This document shows positions 18,630 through 27,665 of a DNA stretch of 64,000 nucleotides, in pieces. Within the stretch, counting starts at the first letter, position 1, and every line of letters begins with the position of its first letter. Under the pieces are notes generated by a model, which worked only from the letters and a program-made list of their open reading frames with translations, was not told the origin of the DNA and did not search any database. Both the position numbers and the translations under genes were made by a program. Source of the DNA: Halogeometricum limi (GTDB lineage Archaea; Halobacteriota; Halobacteria; Halobacteriales; Haloferacaceae); the NCBI RefSeq assembly GCF_900115785.1, contig NZ_FOYS01000001.1, positions 310,001-374,000 on the forward strand, given 5' to 3'.

Positions 18630-18899
18630 TCACTTTCTTCTCAGTTTTTCCCCTCGACCGGCCACTGAGGGAATATCGGCGCTTCGAGTCGCTCTCTCCG
18701 CGTCGGTGAGCGACACGCCCAACGCGCCGAGGTTGTCCGCGAGGTGCGCTTCGGTCCGCGGGCCGATTATCGGCGCGTCGACCACGTCCTTGTGAAGCAG
18801 CCACGCGAGACTGACCTGCGCCGGGGTGGCGTCTTTCTCCGCCGCGAGTTCGCGTCCCCTCCTGACGCGTTCACGTCTCGGATTCCCGACCGCCCGACC
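18630..18899 (-). pseudogene. Aldo/keto reductase remnant (C-terminal fragment)
   Basis: Reading the minus strand gives an uninterrupted stretch beginning near RRERVRRGRELAAEKD, continuing ATPAQVSLAWLLHKDVV and APIIGPRTEAHLADNLG, then ALGVSLTDAERA, before ending at a TGA at 18630. This is the distal barrel and NADP(H)-binding segment (IIGPRT) of an aldo/keto reductase. The TIM-barrel N-terminal three quarters, including the catalytic Tyr/Lys, are absent, and no start codon with homologous sequence lies upstream because mcm starts at 18953. I call it a decayed gene. It fills most of the 346-nt gap between the flanking genes. Confidence 0.75.
18633..18649 (+). terminator. Poly-T transcription terminator
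   Basis: The run CTTTCTTCTCAGTTTTT, 27 nt after the stop codon of the preceding gene, is a typical T-rich archaeal terminator. It coincides with the 3' tip of the aldo/keto reductase remnant on the other strand. Confidence 0.5.
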
Positions 18900-18952
18900 A
18901 CTTCCTCTCCGTAGCGAAGACTCTTACCGGATGAAGCACTTACTCCGGTTCG

Positions 18953-21900
18953 ATGGCGCAGGCCCCGCAGGACCCGGACGTGGACCTCACCGAACGGTTC
19001 ATACAGTTCTACAGGAAGTACTACAGCGACGACATCGGTCGACTCGCGCAGCGATATCCGAACGAACAGCGGTCGTTGTACGTCGACTACGACGACCTGT
19101 TCCGCTTCGACGAGGACTTAGCGGAGGACTATCGGAAGAAACCCGACCAGATACGCGAGTACGCCGAGGAGGCGCTTCGACTGTACGACCTCCCGGTGGA
19201 CGTGAAACTCGGGCGGGCGCACGTCCGTCTCCGAAACCTCCCGGAGTCGGTCGACATCCGCAACATCCGCGTCCACGACGACCACATCGGACGGATGGTC
19301 TCCGTGCAGGGTATCGTCCGGAAGGCGACGGACGTGCGCCCGAAGATTACGGAGGCGGCGTTCGAGTGCCAACGCTGCGGGACGATGACGTACATCCCGC
19401 AGACCGACAGCGGGTTCCAGGAACCGCACGAGTGTCAGGGCTGTGAGCGACAGGGACCGTTCCACGTCGACTTCGACCAGTCCGAGTTCGTCGACTCGCA
19501 GAAACTGCGCGTCCAAGAGAGCCCCGAGGGCCTGCGGGGCGGCGAGACGCCGCAGAGCATCGACATCGACGTCGAAGACGACATCACCGGCCGGGTGACA
19601 GCGGGCGACCACGTCGTCGTCACGGGCGTCCTCCACATCGAACAGCAGACGTCCGGACAGGAGAAGACGCCCATCTTCGACCTCTACATGGACGGGGTAG
19701 CCATCGAGATAGAGGACGAGGAGTTCGAGGACATGGACATCTCCGAGGAGGACGTCGCCGAAATCGTCGAACTCTCGAACGAGGAGGACATCTACGACAT
19801 GATGGTCGGGTCCGTCGCCCCGTCCATCTACGGCTACGAACAGGAGAAACTCGCGATGATTCTCCAACTGTTCTCGGGCGTGACGAAGCACCTGCCCGAC
19901 GGGTCTCGGATTCGCGGCGACCTGCACATGCTGTTGATAGGGGACCCGGGAACAGGGAAGAGCCAGATGTTGTCATATATCAGACATATCGCGCCTCGGT
20001 CGGTGTACACGTCGGGGAAGGGGTCCTCCTCGGCGGGTCTCTGCGTGACGGGCGATACCCGAATTCACACCGAAGACGGGTTCCGCGAGATACGCGACCT
20101 CGCTCTCGACGACCATCCCGACCCGGTCTCTGCGGACGAGAGCGCGGAGAAGCGGGTCGGACTCCAGACGTTCGACAGAACCACGGGAACGATGGCCGAG
20201 AGGCAGTCGTCTCACGTCTGGCGGATGCCGAAGAAACCGTGTCGACGCATCGAGACCGCACACGGAAAGGGGCTGACGACGTCGGAGAACACTCCCGTCT
20301 TGACGTGTGGCGAGCACGGACTGGAGTGGGTCGACGCATCCGACGTCGAACCCGGACAGTACGTCGCCGTCCCGAAGTACGGTGACCTCGACCGGTCGGA
20401 AGTCCCCGTCAGGACGTTCCTCGAACTCACGACAGAGAAGGTGAGGCTGGCGGACGATTCCGTCGAACGTCTCCGCAGTGCGCTCTGTGACCGATTCGGA
20501 CACCTGCGCGCCGCGGCGTCGGAACTGGACCTCTCGGAGGACTTCGTCTACGACTCGCTTCGGAACCGCCACGTCCCACTCTCGAAACTCGACCGCATTC
20601 TCGACGCCGTCGAGTTGACCCGCGACGACGTCGACTTCGACCGAGCGATGCTCCGTCACGGAGACAGTATCGCCCTTCCGGAGACGTTCGACGAAGACCT
20701 CATGTACCTCCTCGGGTTGGTCTTCGGCGATGGCGACATCTCGCTCGACCGACGCGGCGGCAACCGCGGGCTGGTCCGTCTCTCCAACGGCGACGAAGCG
20801 CTGTTAGCGCGGGCGCAAACTATCTTCGCGGACAAGTTCGACAAGCGCCCGGAGATAGAACGCCAAGAGGGTCGGGTGCCGTGTATCCGCGTGAACAGTG
20901 CGACTATCGCACGCCTGTTCGCGAACGCCGGGATGCAGACGCCGAAAGTCGGTCTCGAACTCGCATCCGAACTGACGACCGCCGCCCACGCCGACGCGTT
21001 CCTCCGCGGATTCATGGACGCCGACGGTTCGGTTTCGGCCCGCGACGGCGGCGGGTCGAGCGTCCTCGTCTCGACGATCAGCGAATCGCTCGCCGAACAG
21101 GTGCAGTTGATGCTGGAGACGTACGGCGTCCGCGCGCGCCGACGCGAACGTGACCGTCGGGGGACGTACGAACTCGAAGACGGGCGGACCATCGAGTCGA
21201 AACACGTCCAGCACTTCGTCGAGATGTACGGCGCGAACATCGAGCGATACGCGGCCGAGATCGGATTCGATGTCGAAGCGAAACGAGAGGCGCTCGGACG
21301 GATCACGAACGACGCGAAGCGGCGAGAGGAGCGTGTTCCAGTCGGGTCCGCGCTGCTCGCGACCGACGGCGCGGGTGGCGACTACCACACCAACGTCACC
21401 CGCGACGACGATCCGGGGCGCGGACGGGCGAGAGAGATCATCGAAACCGTCGACCTCGGACCCGCGGACGCCGACGTTCGCGAAGTCGTCGAGGCGGACC
21501 TCCGCTGGGACCGGGTCGTGGACACGGAGTCTGTCGGCGAGAAAGAAGTGTTCGACCTGACGGTGCCCGAGACGCACAACTTCGTCGGCAACGGTATCGT
21601 GACCCACAACACGGCCGCCGCGGTTCGCGACGACTTCGGCGACGGCCAGCAGTGGACGCTCGAAGCCGGTGCTCTCGTCCTCGCGGACAAGGGCATCGCC
21701 GCGGTGGACGAGTTGGACAAGATGCGCTGTGTGACCGGTGAGACGCTCGTCCATCTCGCCGACGGACGCGTCGTCCGTATCGGCGAACTCGCTCACGAAG
21801 CGAGTGAGGCGGGAGCGGTCGAGGCGCTTCCCAACGGTCGGACGATTCGCGACGTCGACGCCGAGGCGTGGACGATGACCGAGGACGGGCGAGTCGTCGA

Positions 21901-24592
21901 ACGGCCCGTCACGGCCATCCACGAGTACGACGCGCCGGACGACCTGACGCAGGTGACGCTCCAGTCCGGCGAGCGCCTGACCGCGGTTCACGACCACCCG
22001 TTCTTCGTCTTCGAAGACGGAGAGCGCGTGGAGAAACCCGCAACGGACGTCGCTCCCGGTGAATGGGTGTACGTCCCGCGACACCTCTCGCAGCGGGCGA
22101 CGGACGGCGGCGTCGCGGCCGCCGACTCGCCGGTCGAGACGAACGACTCGACGGCTTCCGCAGACGGCGTCGACGAGAGCGACGCGCTCTCGCCAGCGTT
22201 CGGGGCGGTCCTCGGCTACCTCTCTGGTGACGGAAACGTCTACTACGACCGCGAGGCGGGCGTCTACGGCGTTCGGTTCACAAACAAAGAAGAACAACTG
22301 CTCTCGGACTTCGAGCGGGCCTGTCGTGACGCGTTCGACGCGACACCGATTCGCCCGTCGAGCGAGAAGCGAAACGACGGCGTCGAGACCGTCCGACTTC
22401 CCGGACGCGAGTACGCAGACGCCGTGGTCGACGCGGGCATGAACCTCGAAGTCTACGACGAGAAGGCGTTCCCGACCGCCGTCTCGGCGTCGTCGACGGC
22501 GACGAAGGCCGCGTTCGTTCGCGCGATGGCCGACAGCGAGGGCACCGTCGACACGGACACCGGCAACGTGAAAATCAGTTCGTCGAGCTACGAACTCCTC
22601 GCGGGCATCAAGAGCCTCCTCTTGGAGTTCGACGTGACGACGCAGATTCAGCACCGCGAACGAGACGGCAAGCGCGACCTGTTCGTGCTCGCGATTACGG
22701 CCGCGGACTCGCTTCGACGGTTCGAACACCACGTCGGATTCACGCTCTCTCGGAAGCAGTCCGCGCTGGAAGCGGTCTGTGAATCCGCCTCCGGCGACCG
22801 AACCGTCCTCGATGTGATACCGAACTGCGGCCCGCTACTGTCGTCGCTCCGAGACTCGCTCCGCCTGTACGTTTCGGAGTGCGGGCTCGCCGACGCCACG
22901 TACTGCAACTTCGAGAACGGCGACGCGAACGTCTCGCTCTCGTGCGCCCGAACGATACTCCGCGCGTTCGAGCACAGAGCATCGCGGGCCGAGTCGGACG
23001 CGGCGTCGCTCGCGACGTCGTGTGGTTGGGAGACGCTCTCGACGCTCCGCGAACGGTACCACGTCTCTCAGTCCGAACTGGCGAACGGAACGACGTTCAG
23101 CCAGCAACAGGTCTCGAACGGGTGGGGAACGAGCGACGCGCTCCAGACGGTCGTGACCGACCGACTCCACGAGATTATCGAGTCGGTCGCCGCGACGAAC
23201 CTCGAACCGTTCGAACAGCTCGTCCGAGGCGACGTCAAGTGGCGACGAGTGGAGTCCGTCGAGACGGTCGACTCCGAGTACGCAGACGACCGGATTGGAG
23301 TCCTGACGCACGAACTCGCCGACCACCTCGGTGTCGAGACGGACGCCGCCGTCGCACGTGCTCGGACGCTCCTCGACACTGAGCCATCGGCGGAGGAGTG
23401 GGGCGAACTCCGCGCGGAACTGGAGCGACACGGCGTCTCGTTCGCCGACGTCGCACGTGACCTCGATGTCGCGGCTTCGACCGTCTCTCGGTGGTTCAAC
23501 GGCGTCGTCGAGACGGACCGATTCGACGACGTCGCTGCCGTGGCGCTCGCCCGAATCTCGACCGTCCGGAGCGAGGTTCGACGGTTGCTCGACGCAATCG
23601 AGTCGCGTTCGGAGGCGAAAGTCTACGACCTCACCGTCGAGGGGACGCACAACTTCGTCGCCAACGGGATGGTCGTCCACAACTCCGAGGACCGCTCTGC
23701 GATGCACGAGGCGCTGGAGCAACAGCAGATTTCGGTGTCGAAGGCCGGTATCAACGCGACGCTGAAGTCCAGATGTTCGCTGCTCGGCGCGGCGAACCCC
23801 AAGTACGGACGGTTCGACCAGTACGAACCCATCGGCGAGCAGATAGACCTCGAACCCGCGCTCATTTCGCGGTTCGACCTCATCTTCACGGTGACGGACG
23901 ACCCGGACCCCGAGACGGACGCCGCACTCGCGGACCACATCCTCAACACGAACTACGCGGGAGAACTGCACACCCAGCGGACGAAGATAGCCAACTCCGA
24001 GTTCACCGAGGAGGAGGTGAACTCGGTCACAGAAGAGGTCGCGCCCGCCATCGACGCGGAACTTCTGCGCAAGTACATCGCCTACTCGAAGCGCAACTGC
24101 TACCCGACGATGACCGACGAGGCAAAGCAAATCATCCGCGACTTCTACGTCAACTTCCGCGCGAAGGGGGCCGACGACGACTCTCCGGTCCCCGTGACGG
24201 CCCGGAAACTCGAAGCGCTCGTACGTCTCTCCGAGGCCTCTGCGAGAGTCCGCCTCTCTGACAAGGTGATGGAGGAAGACGCCGTCCGCGTCACCAACAT
24301 CGTCGAGTCCTGCCTGCGCGACATCGGGATGGACCCCGAGACGGGCGAGTTCGACGCCGACATCGTCGAGACGGGCACCTCGAAGAACCAGCGCGACCGC
24401 ATCAAGAACCTCAAACAGCTCATCAGCGACATCGAAGACGAGTACGAGGAGGGCGCGCCAGTCGAGGAGGTCATCGCCCGCGCGACGACCGACCTCAACT
24501 TAGACGAGACCAAGGCCGAACAGGAGATAGAGAACCTCCGCCGGAAGGGCGAGGTGTACGAACCGCGGACGGACCACCTGCGGACGACGTAG
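18953..24592 (+). CDS. mcm: Replicative DNA helicase MCM, interrupted by two in-frame inteins
   Basis: A 1,879-residue precursor; removing the inteins leaves 704 residues, the normal archaeal MCM length. MCM is the hexameric 3'-5' helicase of the replication fork. The N-terminal part has an OB fold and a zinc site (CQRCGTM ... CQGCER, about 139-164). Walker A GDPGTGKS is near residue 330, Walker B IAAVDELDKM lies in the 39-residue stretch between the inteins, and the sensor/arginine-finger region (GAANPKYGRF; ISRFDLIF) follows intein 2. A winged-helix tail closes the protein. Helicase activity requires both splicing events because Walker A and B are on separate extein pieces. Confidence 0.97.
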   Translation: MAQAPQDPDVDLTERFIQFYRKYYSDDIGRLAQRYPNEQRSLYVDYDDLFRFDEDLAEDYRKKPDQIREYAEEALRLYDLPVDVKLGRAHVRLRNLPESVDIRNIRVHDDHIGRMVSVQGIVRKATDVRPKITEAAFECQRCGTMTYIPQTDSGFQEPHECQGCERQGPFHVDFDQSEFVDSQKLRVQESPEGLRGGETPQSIDIDVEDDITGRVTAGDHVVVTGVLHIEQQTSGQEKTPIFDLYMDGVAIEIEDEEFEDMDISEEDVAEIVELSNEEDIYDMMVGSVAPSIYGYEQEKLAMILQLFSGVTKHLPDGSRIRGDLHMLLIGDPGTGKSQMLSYIRHIAPRSVYTSGKGSSSAGLCVTGDTRIHTEDGFREIRDLALDDHPDPVSADESAEKRVGLQTFDRTTGTMAERQSSHVWRMPKKPCRRIETAHGKGLTTSENTPVLTCGEHGLEWVDASDVEPGQYVAVPKYGDLDRSEVPVRTFLELTTEKVRLADDSVERLRSALCDRFGHLRAAASELDLSEDFVYDSLRNRHVPLSKLDRILDAVELTRDDVDFDRAMLRHGDSIALPETFDEDLMYLLGLVFGDGDISLDRRGGNRGLVRLSNGDEALLARAQTIFADKFDKRPEIERQEGRVPCIRVNSATIARLFANAGMQTPKVGLELASELTTAAHADAFLRGFMDADGSVSARDGGGSSVLVSTISESLAEQVQLMLETYGVRARRRERDRRGTYELEDGRTIESKHVQHFVEMYGANIERYAAEIGFDVEAKREALGRITNDAKRREERVPVGSALLATDGAGGDYHTNVTRDDDPGRGRAREIIETVDLGPADADVREVVEADLRWDRVVDTESVGEKEVFDLTVPETHNFVGNGIVTHNTAAAVRDDFGDGQQWTLEAGALVLADKGIAAVDELDKMRCVTGETLVHLADGRVVRIGELAHEASEAGAVEALPNGRTIRDVDAEAWTMTEDGRVVERPVTAIHEYDAPDDLTQVTLQSGERLTAVHDHPFFVFEDGERVEKPATDVAPGEWVYVPRHLSQRATDGGVAAADSPVETNDSTASADGVDESDALSPAFGAVLGYLSGDGNVYYDREAGVYGVRFTNKEEQLLSDFERACRDAFDATPIRPSSEKRNDGVETVRLPGREYADAVVDAGMNLEVYDEKAFPTAVSASSTATKAAFVRAMADSEGTVDTDTGNVKISSSSYELLAGIKSLLLEFDVTTQIQHRERDGKRDLFVLAITAADSLRRFEHHVGFTLSRKQSALEAVCESASGDRTVLDVIPNCGPLLSSLRDSLRLYVSECGLADATYCNFENGDANVSLSCARTILRAFEHRASRAESDAASLATSCGWETLSTLRERYHVSQSELANGTTFSQQQVSNGWGTSDALQTVVTDRLHEIIESVAATNLEPFEQLVRGDVKWRRVESVETVDSEYADDRIGVLTHELADHLGVETDAAVARARTLLDTEPSAEEWGELRAELERHGVSFADVARDLDVAASTVSRWFNGVVETDRFDDVAAVALARISTVRSEVRRLLDAIESRSEAKVYDLTVEGTHNFVANGMVVHNSEDRSAMHEALEQQQISVSKAGINATLKSRCSLLGAANPKYGRFDQYEPIGEQIDLEPALISRFDLIFTVTDDPDPETDAALADHILNTNYAGELHTQRTKIANSEFTEEEVNSVTEEVAPAIDAELLRKYIAYSKRNCYPTMTDEAKQIIRDFYVNFRAKGADDDSPVPVTARKLEALVRLSEASARVRLSDKVMEEDAVRVTNIVESCLRDIGMDPETGEFDADIVETGTSKNQRDRIKNLKQLISDIEDEYEEGAPVEEVIARATTDLNLDETKAEQEIENLRRKGEVYEPRTDHLRTT
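20042..21610 (+). mobile_element. Intein 1 in MCM (523 residues, LAGLIDADG homing endonuclease)
   Basis: Inserted after SSSAGL just downstream of Walker A. It begins with Cys (CVTGDTRIHTEDGF) and ends VGNGIVTHN before Thr+1 of the extein. Block B is GLTTSENTPVLTCGEHG. The endonuclease motifs LLGLVFGDGDISL and LRGFMDADGSVSA keep both acidic catalytic residues, so homing may still be active. Block F is KEVFDLTVPETHNFV. All splicing residues (Cys1, TxxH-type position, His-Asn end, Thr+1) look functional. Confidence 0.95.
21728..23683 (+). mobile_element. Intein 2 in MCM (652 residues, LAGLIDADG endonuclease plus HTH insertions)
   Basis: Inserted directly after DELDKMR, the Walker B segment. It begins CVTGETLVHLADGRV and ends VANGMVVHN before Ser+1. 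Block B is RLTAVHDHPFFVF; endonuclease motifs are VLGYLSGDGNVYY and VRAMADSEGTVDT. It is long because of two extra regions: a haloarchaeal-type segment with VSQSELANGTTFSQQQVSNGWG, and an insertion at 23263-23617 that splits block F between VKWRRVESVE and KVYDLTVEG and contains an HTH-like FADVARDLDVAASTVSRW. Confidence 0.95.
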
Positions 24593-24651
24593 GGTTCCGT
24601 ACCGCATCGCCGTCGCACCGTCTTCGAACGCGCTGAATTCGACGCTCTCTC

Positions 24652-25887
24652 TTACAGTATTCCGTCCAGCCCTCGCCGTACGTCCGCCACCAGGTCGTCC
24701 TCGCGTTCGATACCGACGCTCAACCGGACGAGTCCGGGGTCGATTCCGGCGTCTTTCAACTCTGCCTTCGTGAAGTCCTGATGGGTCATCGCCGCCGGCA
24801 CCTCCACCAGACTCTCGACGCCGCCGAGACTCTCGGCGATGGTGATTGTCTCCAGTCCGGCGACGAACGAGGTGGCGGCGTCGACGCCGCCCGCGAGTTC
24901 GAAGGCGACCATCCCGCCGAAGTCGGCCATCTGCCGCGCGGCCACCTCGTGTCCGGGATGGCTCTCGAATCCGGGGTAGTGGACGGTGTCCACCGCCTCG
25001 TGGCTATCGAGCGTCGTCGCCACGGCCCGCGTGTTGCGGCAGTGGCGGTCCATCCGCGCCTGCAGCGTCTTCGCGCCGCGACGGACGAGGAACGACTCGA
25101 ACGGGCCGAGGATGGCTCCACGGGTGTACTGCGTCCGAGATATCTCCGCCGCGAGGTCGGCGTCCCGCGTCGCCACCGACCCGCCGATGGCGTCCGAGTG
25201 GCCGCCGACGTACTTCGTCAGCGACTCCACGGAGAGGTCCGCGCCGAGTTCGAGCGGTCGCTGCAGGGCGGGCGAGGCGAACGTGTTGTCGACGGCGAGG
25301 AGGGCGTCCGCGGCGTGCGCGGCGTCGGCGACGGCCGCGATGTCGACGATTCGGAGGAGCGGGTTCGTCGGCGTCTCCACGTAGACCAATGCGGTGTCCT
25401 CTCTGATGGCGTCTCGAACCGCGTCGGGGTCGGTCACGTCGACGTGGCTGACCGACACGCCGTACTTCGGGTAGACGTCCGCGAGGAGGTCGTACGTCTC
25501 CGCGTAGAGGCTCTTTCCGGCGACGACGTGGTCGCCCGACTCCAGAAGCGAGAAGACGGCGTCGATGGCGGCCATCCCGCTGGCGAACGCGCTCGCGTGC
25601 GTGCCGCCCTCGAAGTCGGCGACGACCGCTTCGAGGTCGTTGCGCGTCGGCGCGTCCATCCGCGAGTAACGGTACTCCCCGCCGAGTCGGGTCGAGGAGT
25701 CGTACTCGTACGTCGCGTTCGCGTAGATGGGCGTGACGAGCGCGTCGTTCGGGTTCTCCCGTCCGCTGTGTATCGCCCGCGTGTCCAACCCGTCCGAGTC
25801 GTTCGCGCCGACGTCGTCTTCGCTCGCGTCGGCTTCGTTTCGGTCCGCTGTCGATTCGTCGCTCTTCGAGGTGTCCCTGACAGTCAT
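24652..25887 (-). CDS. Trans-sulfuration PLP enzyme (cystathionine gamma-synthase/lyase family)
   Basis: A 411-residue Cys/Met-metabolism PLP enzyme. The PLP-binding Lys225 is in VESLTKYVGGHSDA; other family marks are AIHSGRENPND, YRYSRMDAPTRNDLE, ASAFASGMAAIDAV and YVETPTNPLLRI. The family covers cystathionine gamma-synthase, gamma-lyase and O-acetylhomoserine sulfhydrylase, which sequence alone does not separate; synthase is the common haloarchaeal annotation. The first 32 or so residues are an acidic, low-complexity tail. The ATG at 25885-25887 is preceded by a minus-strand TATA (GTATATTTATC) at about 25947-25957. Confidence 0.88.
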   Translation of the reverse strand: MTVRDTSKSDESTADRNEADASEDDVGANDSDGLDTRAIHSGRENPNDALVTPIYANATYEYDSSTRLGGEYRYSRMDAPTRNDLEAVVADFEGGTHASAFASGMAAIDAVFSLLESGDHVVAGKSLYAETYDLLADVYPKYGVSVSHVDVTDPDAVRDAIREDTALVYVETPTNPLLRIVDIAAVADAAHAADALLAVDNTFASPALQRPLELGADLSVESLTKYVGGHSDAIGGSVATRDADLAAEISRTQYTRGAILGPFESFLVRRGAKTLQARMDRHCRNTRAVATTLDSHEAVDTVHYPGFESHPGHEVAARQMADFGGMVAFELAGGVDAATSFVAGLETITIAESLGGVESLVEVPAAMTHQDFTKAELKDAGIDPGLVRLSVGIEREDDLVADVRRGLDGIL

Positions 25888-26060
25888 TAGCTCGCGTATC
25901 ACGAACGAACTTGTTAATCTGCCGATTCTCTCGAAATGTGTAGATAAATATACAACAACGGCACCGATATCGACACTCGATCCGAACGGCCGTCGGTCGG
26001 CGGACAGTCCGAGAAGCACGAGGGTTCTTGTATCACGATGCAGAAATCACACCGACGCAG

Positions 26061-26345
26061 ATGGACCGAATCTCCGCGCTTCGCAACGTCGAAGACGCCC
26101 TCCGTGACTTCGAGTCCGGCGAGTCCGACCTCGCCGCGACGGAACAACGCGTCGTGACTGTCCTCAGAACGTACGCCACCGACTTCGAGGGTGCGGACGG
26201 ACTCGCGCCCTATCAGGCGACGGGCGAGGGCCGCGCACACGGCCTCGTCGTCGTCGCAGCGAACGAGACGGACGCACGCCAGAAGGTCCACGACTTGCTC
26301 GAGGAAGAACGAGGCACCCTCGACTTCGACGTCGGTCGTCTGTAG
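26061..26345 (+). CDS. Unknown haloarchaeal protein, first gene of the MinD-linked run
   Basis: A 94-residue acidic protein (MDRISALRNVEDALRDFESGESDLAATEQRVVTVLRTYATDFEG). It looks alpha/beta with a C-terminal strand, AHGLVVVAANETDARQKVHDLL. I know no function. It is followed after 63 nt by four genes in the same direction ending in minD, an arrangement I remember as recurrent in haloarchaea. A short hairpin at 26365-26379 separates it from the next gene. Confidence 0.7.
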   Translation: MDRISALRNVEDALRDFESGESDLAATEQRVVTVLRTYATDFEGADGLAPYQATGEGRAHGLVVVAANETDARQKVHDLLEEERGTLDFDVGRL

Positions 26346-26364
26346 CCTCTACGACACGATTCTC

Positions 26365-26383
26365 GTCTCTCCGAGAGACTTTT
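26365..26383 (+). terminator. Hairpin followed by a T run between two genes of the MinD-linked run
   Basis: GTCTCT (26365-26370) and AGAGAC (26374-26379) form a 6-bp stem with a 3-nt loop, followed by TTTT. It may attenuate transcription between the 94-residue gene and the rest of the run, or be a chance structure. Confidence 0.35.
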
Positions 26384-26408
26384 GCCGACACGTGAACGTC
26401 GTCTCGCC

Positions 26409-26747
26409 GTGTTGCTCGTCGTGACCTACTCGCGGGCCGCCCGTGAGACGCTCCGAAACGTCTGCCGAACGCACGAAGAGACGGTCGTCCGGAGGTTCGG
26501 GCGGGCCGCGCTCCTCGAAGAGACGGAGTTCGGCGCGTTCCTCGCGTGTCGGCTCCGCGAGAAGCACGCACACGACGTGCAGGTCCAGCGAACCGAACCG
26601 TTCAACGAGTTCGCGAACGTGCCCGAGGCGGTACGCGAGGCGGCGACGGCGTACGAGTCGCGCGCGACGCCGAGTACGCCGTACGACAAGTTCGCGGCCG
26701 GGACGGACCACCCCCGGTCGTCGACGATGCGTGACAGAGAGCTGTGA
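26409..26747 (+). CDS. Unknown haloarchaeal protein in the MinD-linked run
   Basis: A 112-residue protein, probably starting at the GTG at 26409 (LLVVTYSRAARETLRNVCRTHEETVVRRFGRAALLEETEFGAF). An Arg-rich N-terminal helix is followed by a mixed region ending TAYESRATPSTPYDKFAAGTDHP. No catalytic motif recognised. Its stop overlaps the next GTG start by four bases (GTGA at 26744-26747), so the two are translationally coupled. Confidence 0.7.
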   Translation: MLLVVTYSRAARETLRNVCRTHEETVVRRFGRAALLEETEFGAFLACRLREKHAHDVQVQRTEPFNEFANVPEAVREAATAYESRATPSTPYDKFAAGTDHPRSSTMRDREL

Positions 26748-27619
26748 CGACGGTTCGCGTCCGTCTTCCCGACGGAACGGCGCACGTCGGGCGCGTCGTC
26801 GACCTTCGAGACGTCGAGCGGTCGGGGGACGCTGCGACGGTTCGCCGGTCGATTCGTTCGGGCTTTCCTCTAGAACCCGACGTGCCCCGCGTCTACTGCC
26901 CCGCACCGACGCGGTGTCACCGGTTCGCGGACCTGCTCTCTCGGGAGATGTCGTTCGACCGGTACGGTGCGCTGGCGACGCTCGCTCGGACACGCGGTCA
27001 CACCGCTTCCGAAGAGCGGACGCTCGCACACGTTCGAGACGAGTTGGCGGAGACGGCGGCACCGGCGCCCGAAGACCTGACGACGGCCCGTCGTCGGGCG
27101 GCCGAGGCCGGTGCGGAGACCGAGCGTCTCCGTGAACGCGCCGCGACGATTCGCGGCCGTCTGGAGGCGACCAGAGACGCCGGGGCGGACGCGGAAGCGG
27201 TCGAACGGGAACTCGAAGAGACGATGCGACGGCTCTCGGAGGTGGCGACAGAGCGCGTCGCCGCCCGACAGCGTCTCGACGTGCAGGAGACGCAGGCGCG
27301 GGCCGCGCGCGACAGTCGGGAACGACGGATGCGACTCGAAGACCGAATCGCGAACCTTCGGCGGACGATTCGGCGGTCGCTCGCGGAGACGGTCTACGAG
27401 GAGTTCGGCGGGGCCGTGACCGCACTCCCCGACGCGTTCGACGCCGACGCGGGCGACGAACCCGGCGGGTACGACGGCGAACCCGTCGCCGCCGCACTCG
27501 CGTTCGCCCGCGTCGCGCCGCTTCGTGCACCCGTCGTGGTCGAGGCCACCGTCGCCGAACGGTTCGAGAACGCTGCGACTCTCGCGCGATACCTCCGCGG
27601 ACCACTCGTCGTCTGCTGA
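26744..27619 (+). CDS. Coiled-coil protein in the MinD-linked run
   Basis: A 291-residue protein with three parts: an N-terminal globular region (about 1-85) with a VYCPAPTRCHRFADLLS segment, a long charged coiled coil (about 90-215; EAGAETERLRERAATIRGR through ERRMRLEDRIANLRR), and a C-terminal alpha/beta part (VAAALAFARVAPLRAPVVVEA). I do not recognise a function. Coiled-coil partners are typical for MinD/ParA systems (MinE, MinC, MCD-type activators), so a MinD1-interacting role is plausible by context only. Confidence 0.75.
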   Translation: MTTVRVRLPDGTAHVGRVVDLRDVERSGDAATVRRSIRSGFPLEPDVPRVYCPAPTRCHRFADLLSREMSFDRYGALATLARTRGHTASEERTLAHVRDELAETAAPAPEDLTTARRRAAEAGAETERLRERAATIRGRLEATRDAGADAEAVERELEETMRRLSEVATERVAARQRLDVQETQARAARDSRERRMRLEDRIANLRRTIRRSLAETVYEEFGGAVTALPDAFDADAGDEPGGYDGEPVAAALAFARVAPLRAPVVVEATVAERFENAATLARYLRGPLVVC

Positions 27620-27665
27620 CTCCCGGTCCCTCTTCTTTATCCGTCATCGCGCGGCCAGACCGCGC

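Noticed and set aside
24593-24651. Additional small gene between mcm and the PLP enzyme
   Set aside because: The gap is under 60 bases and holds no start with a plausible frame.
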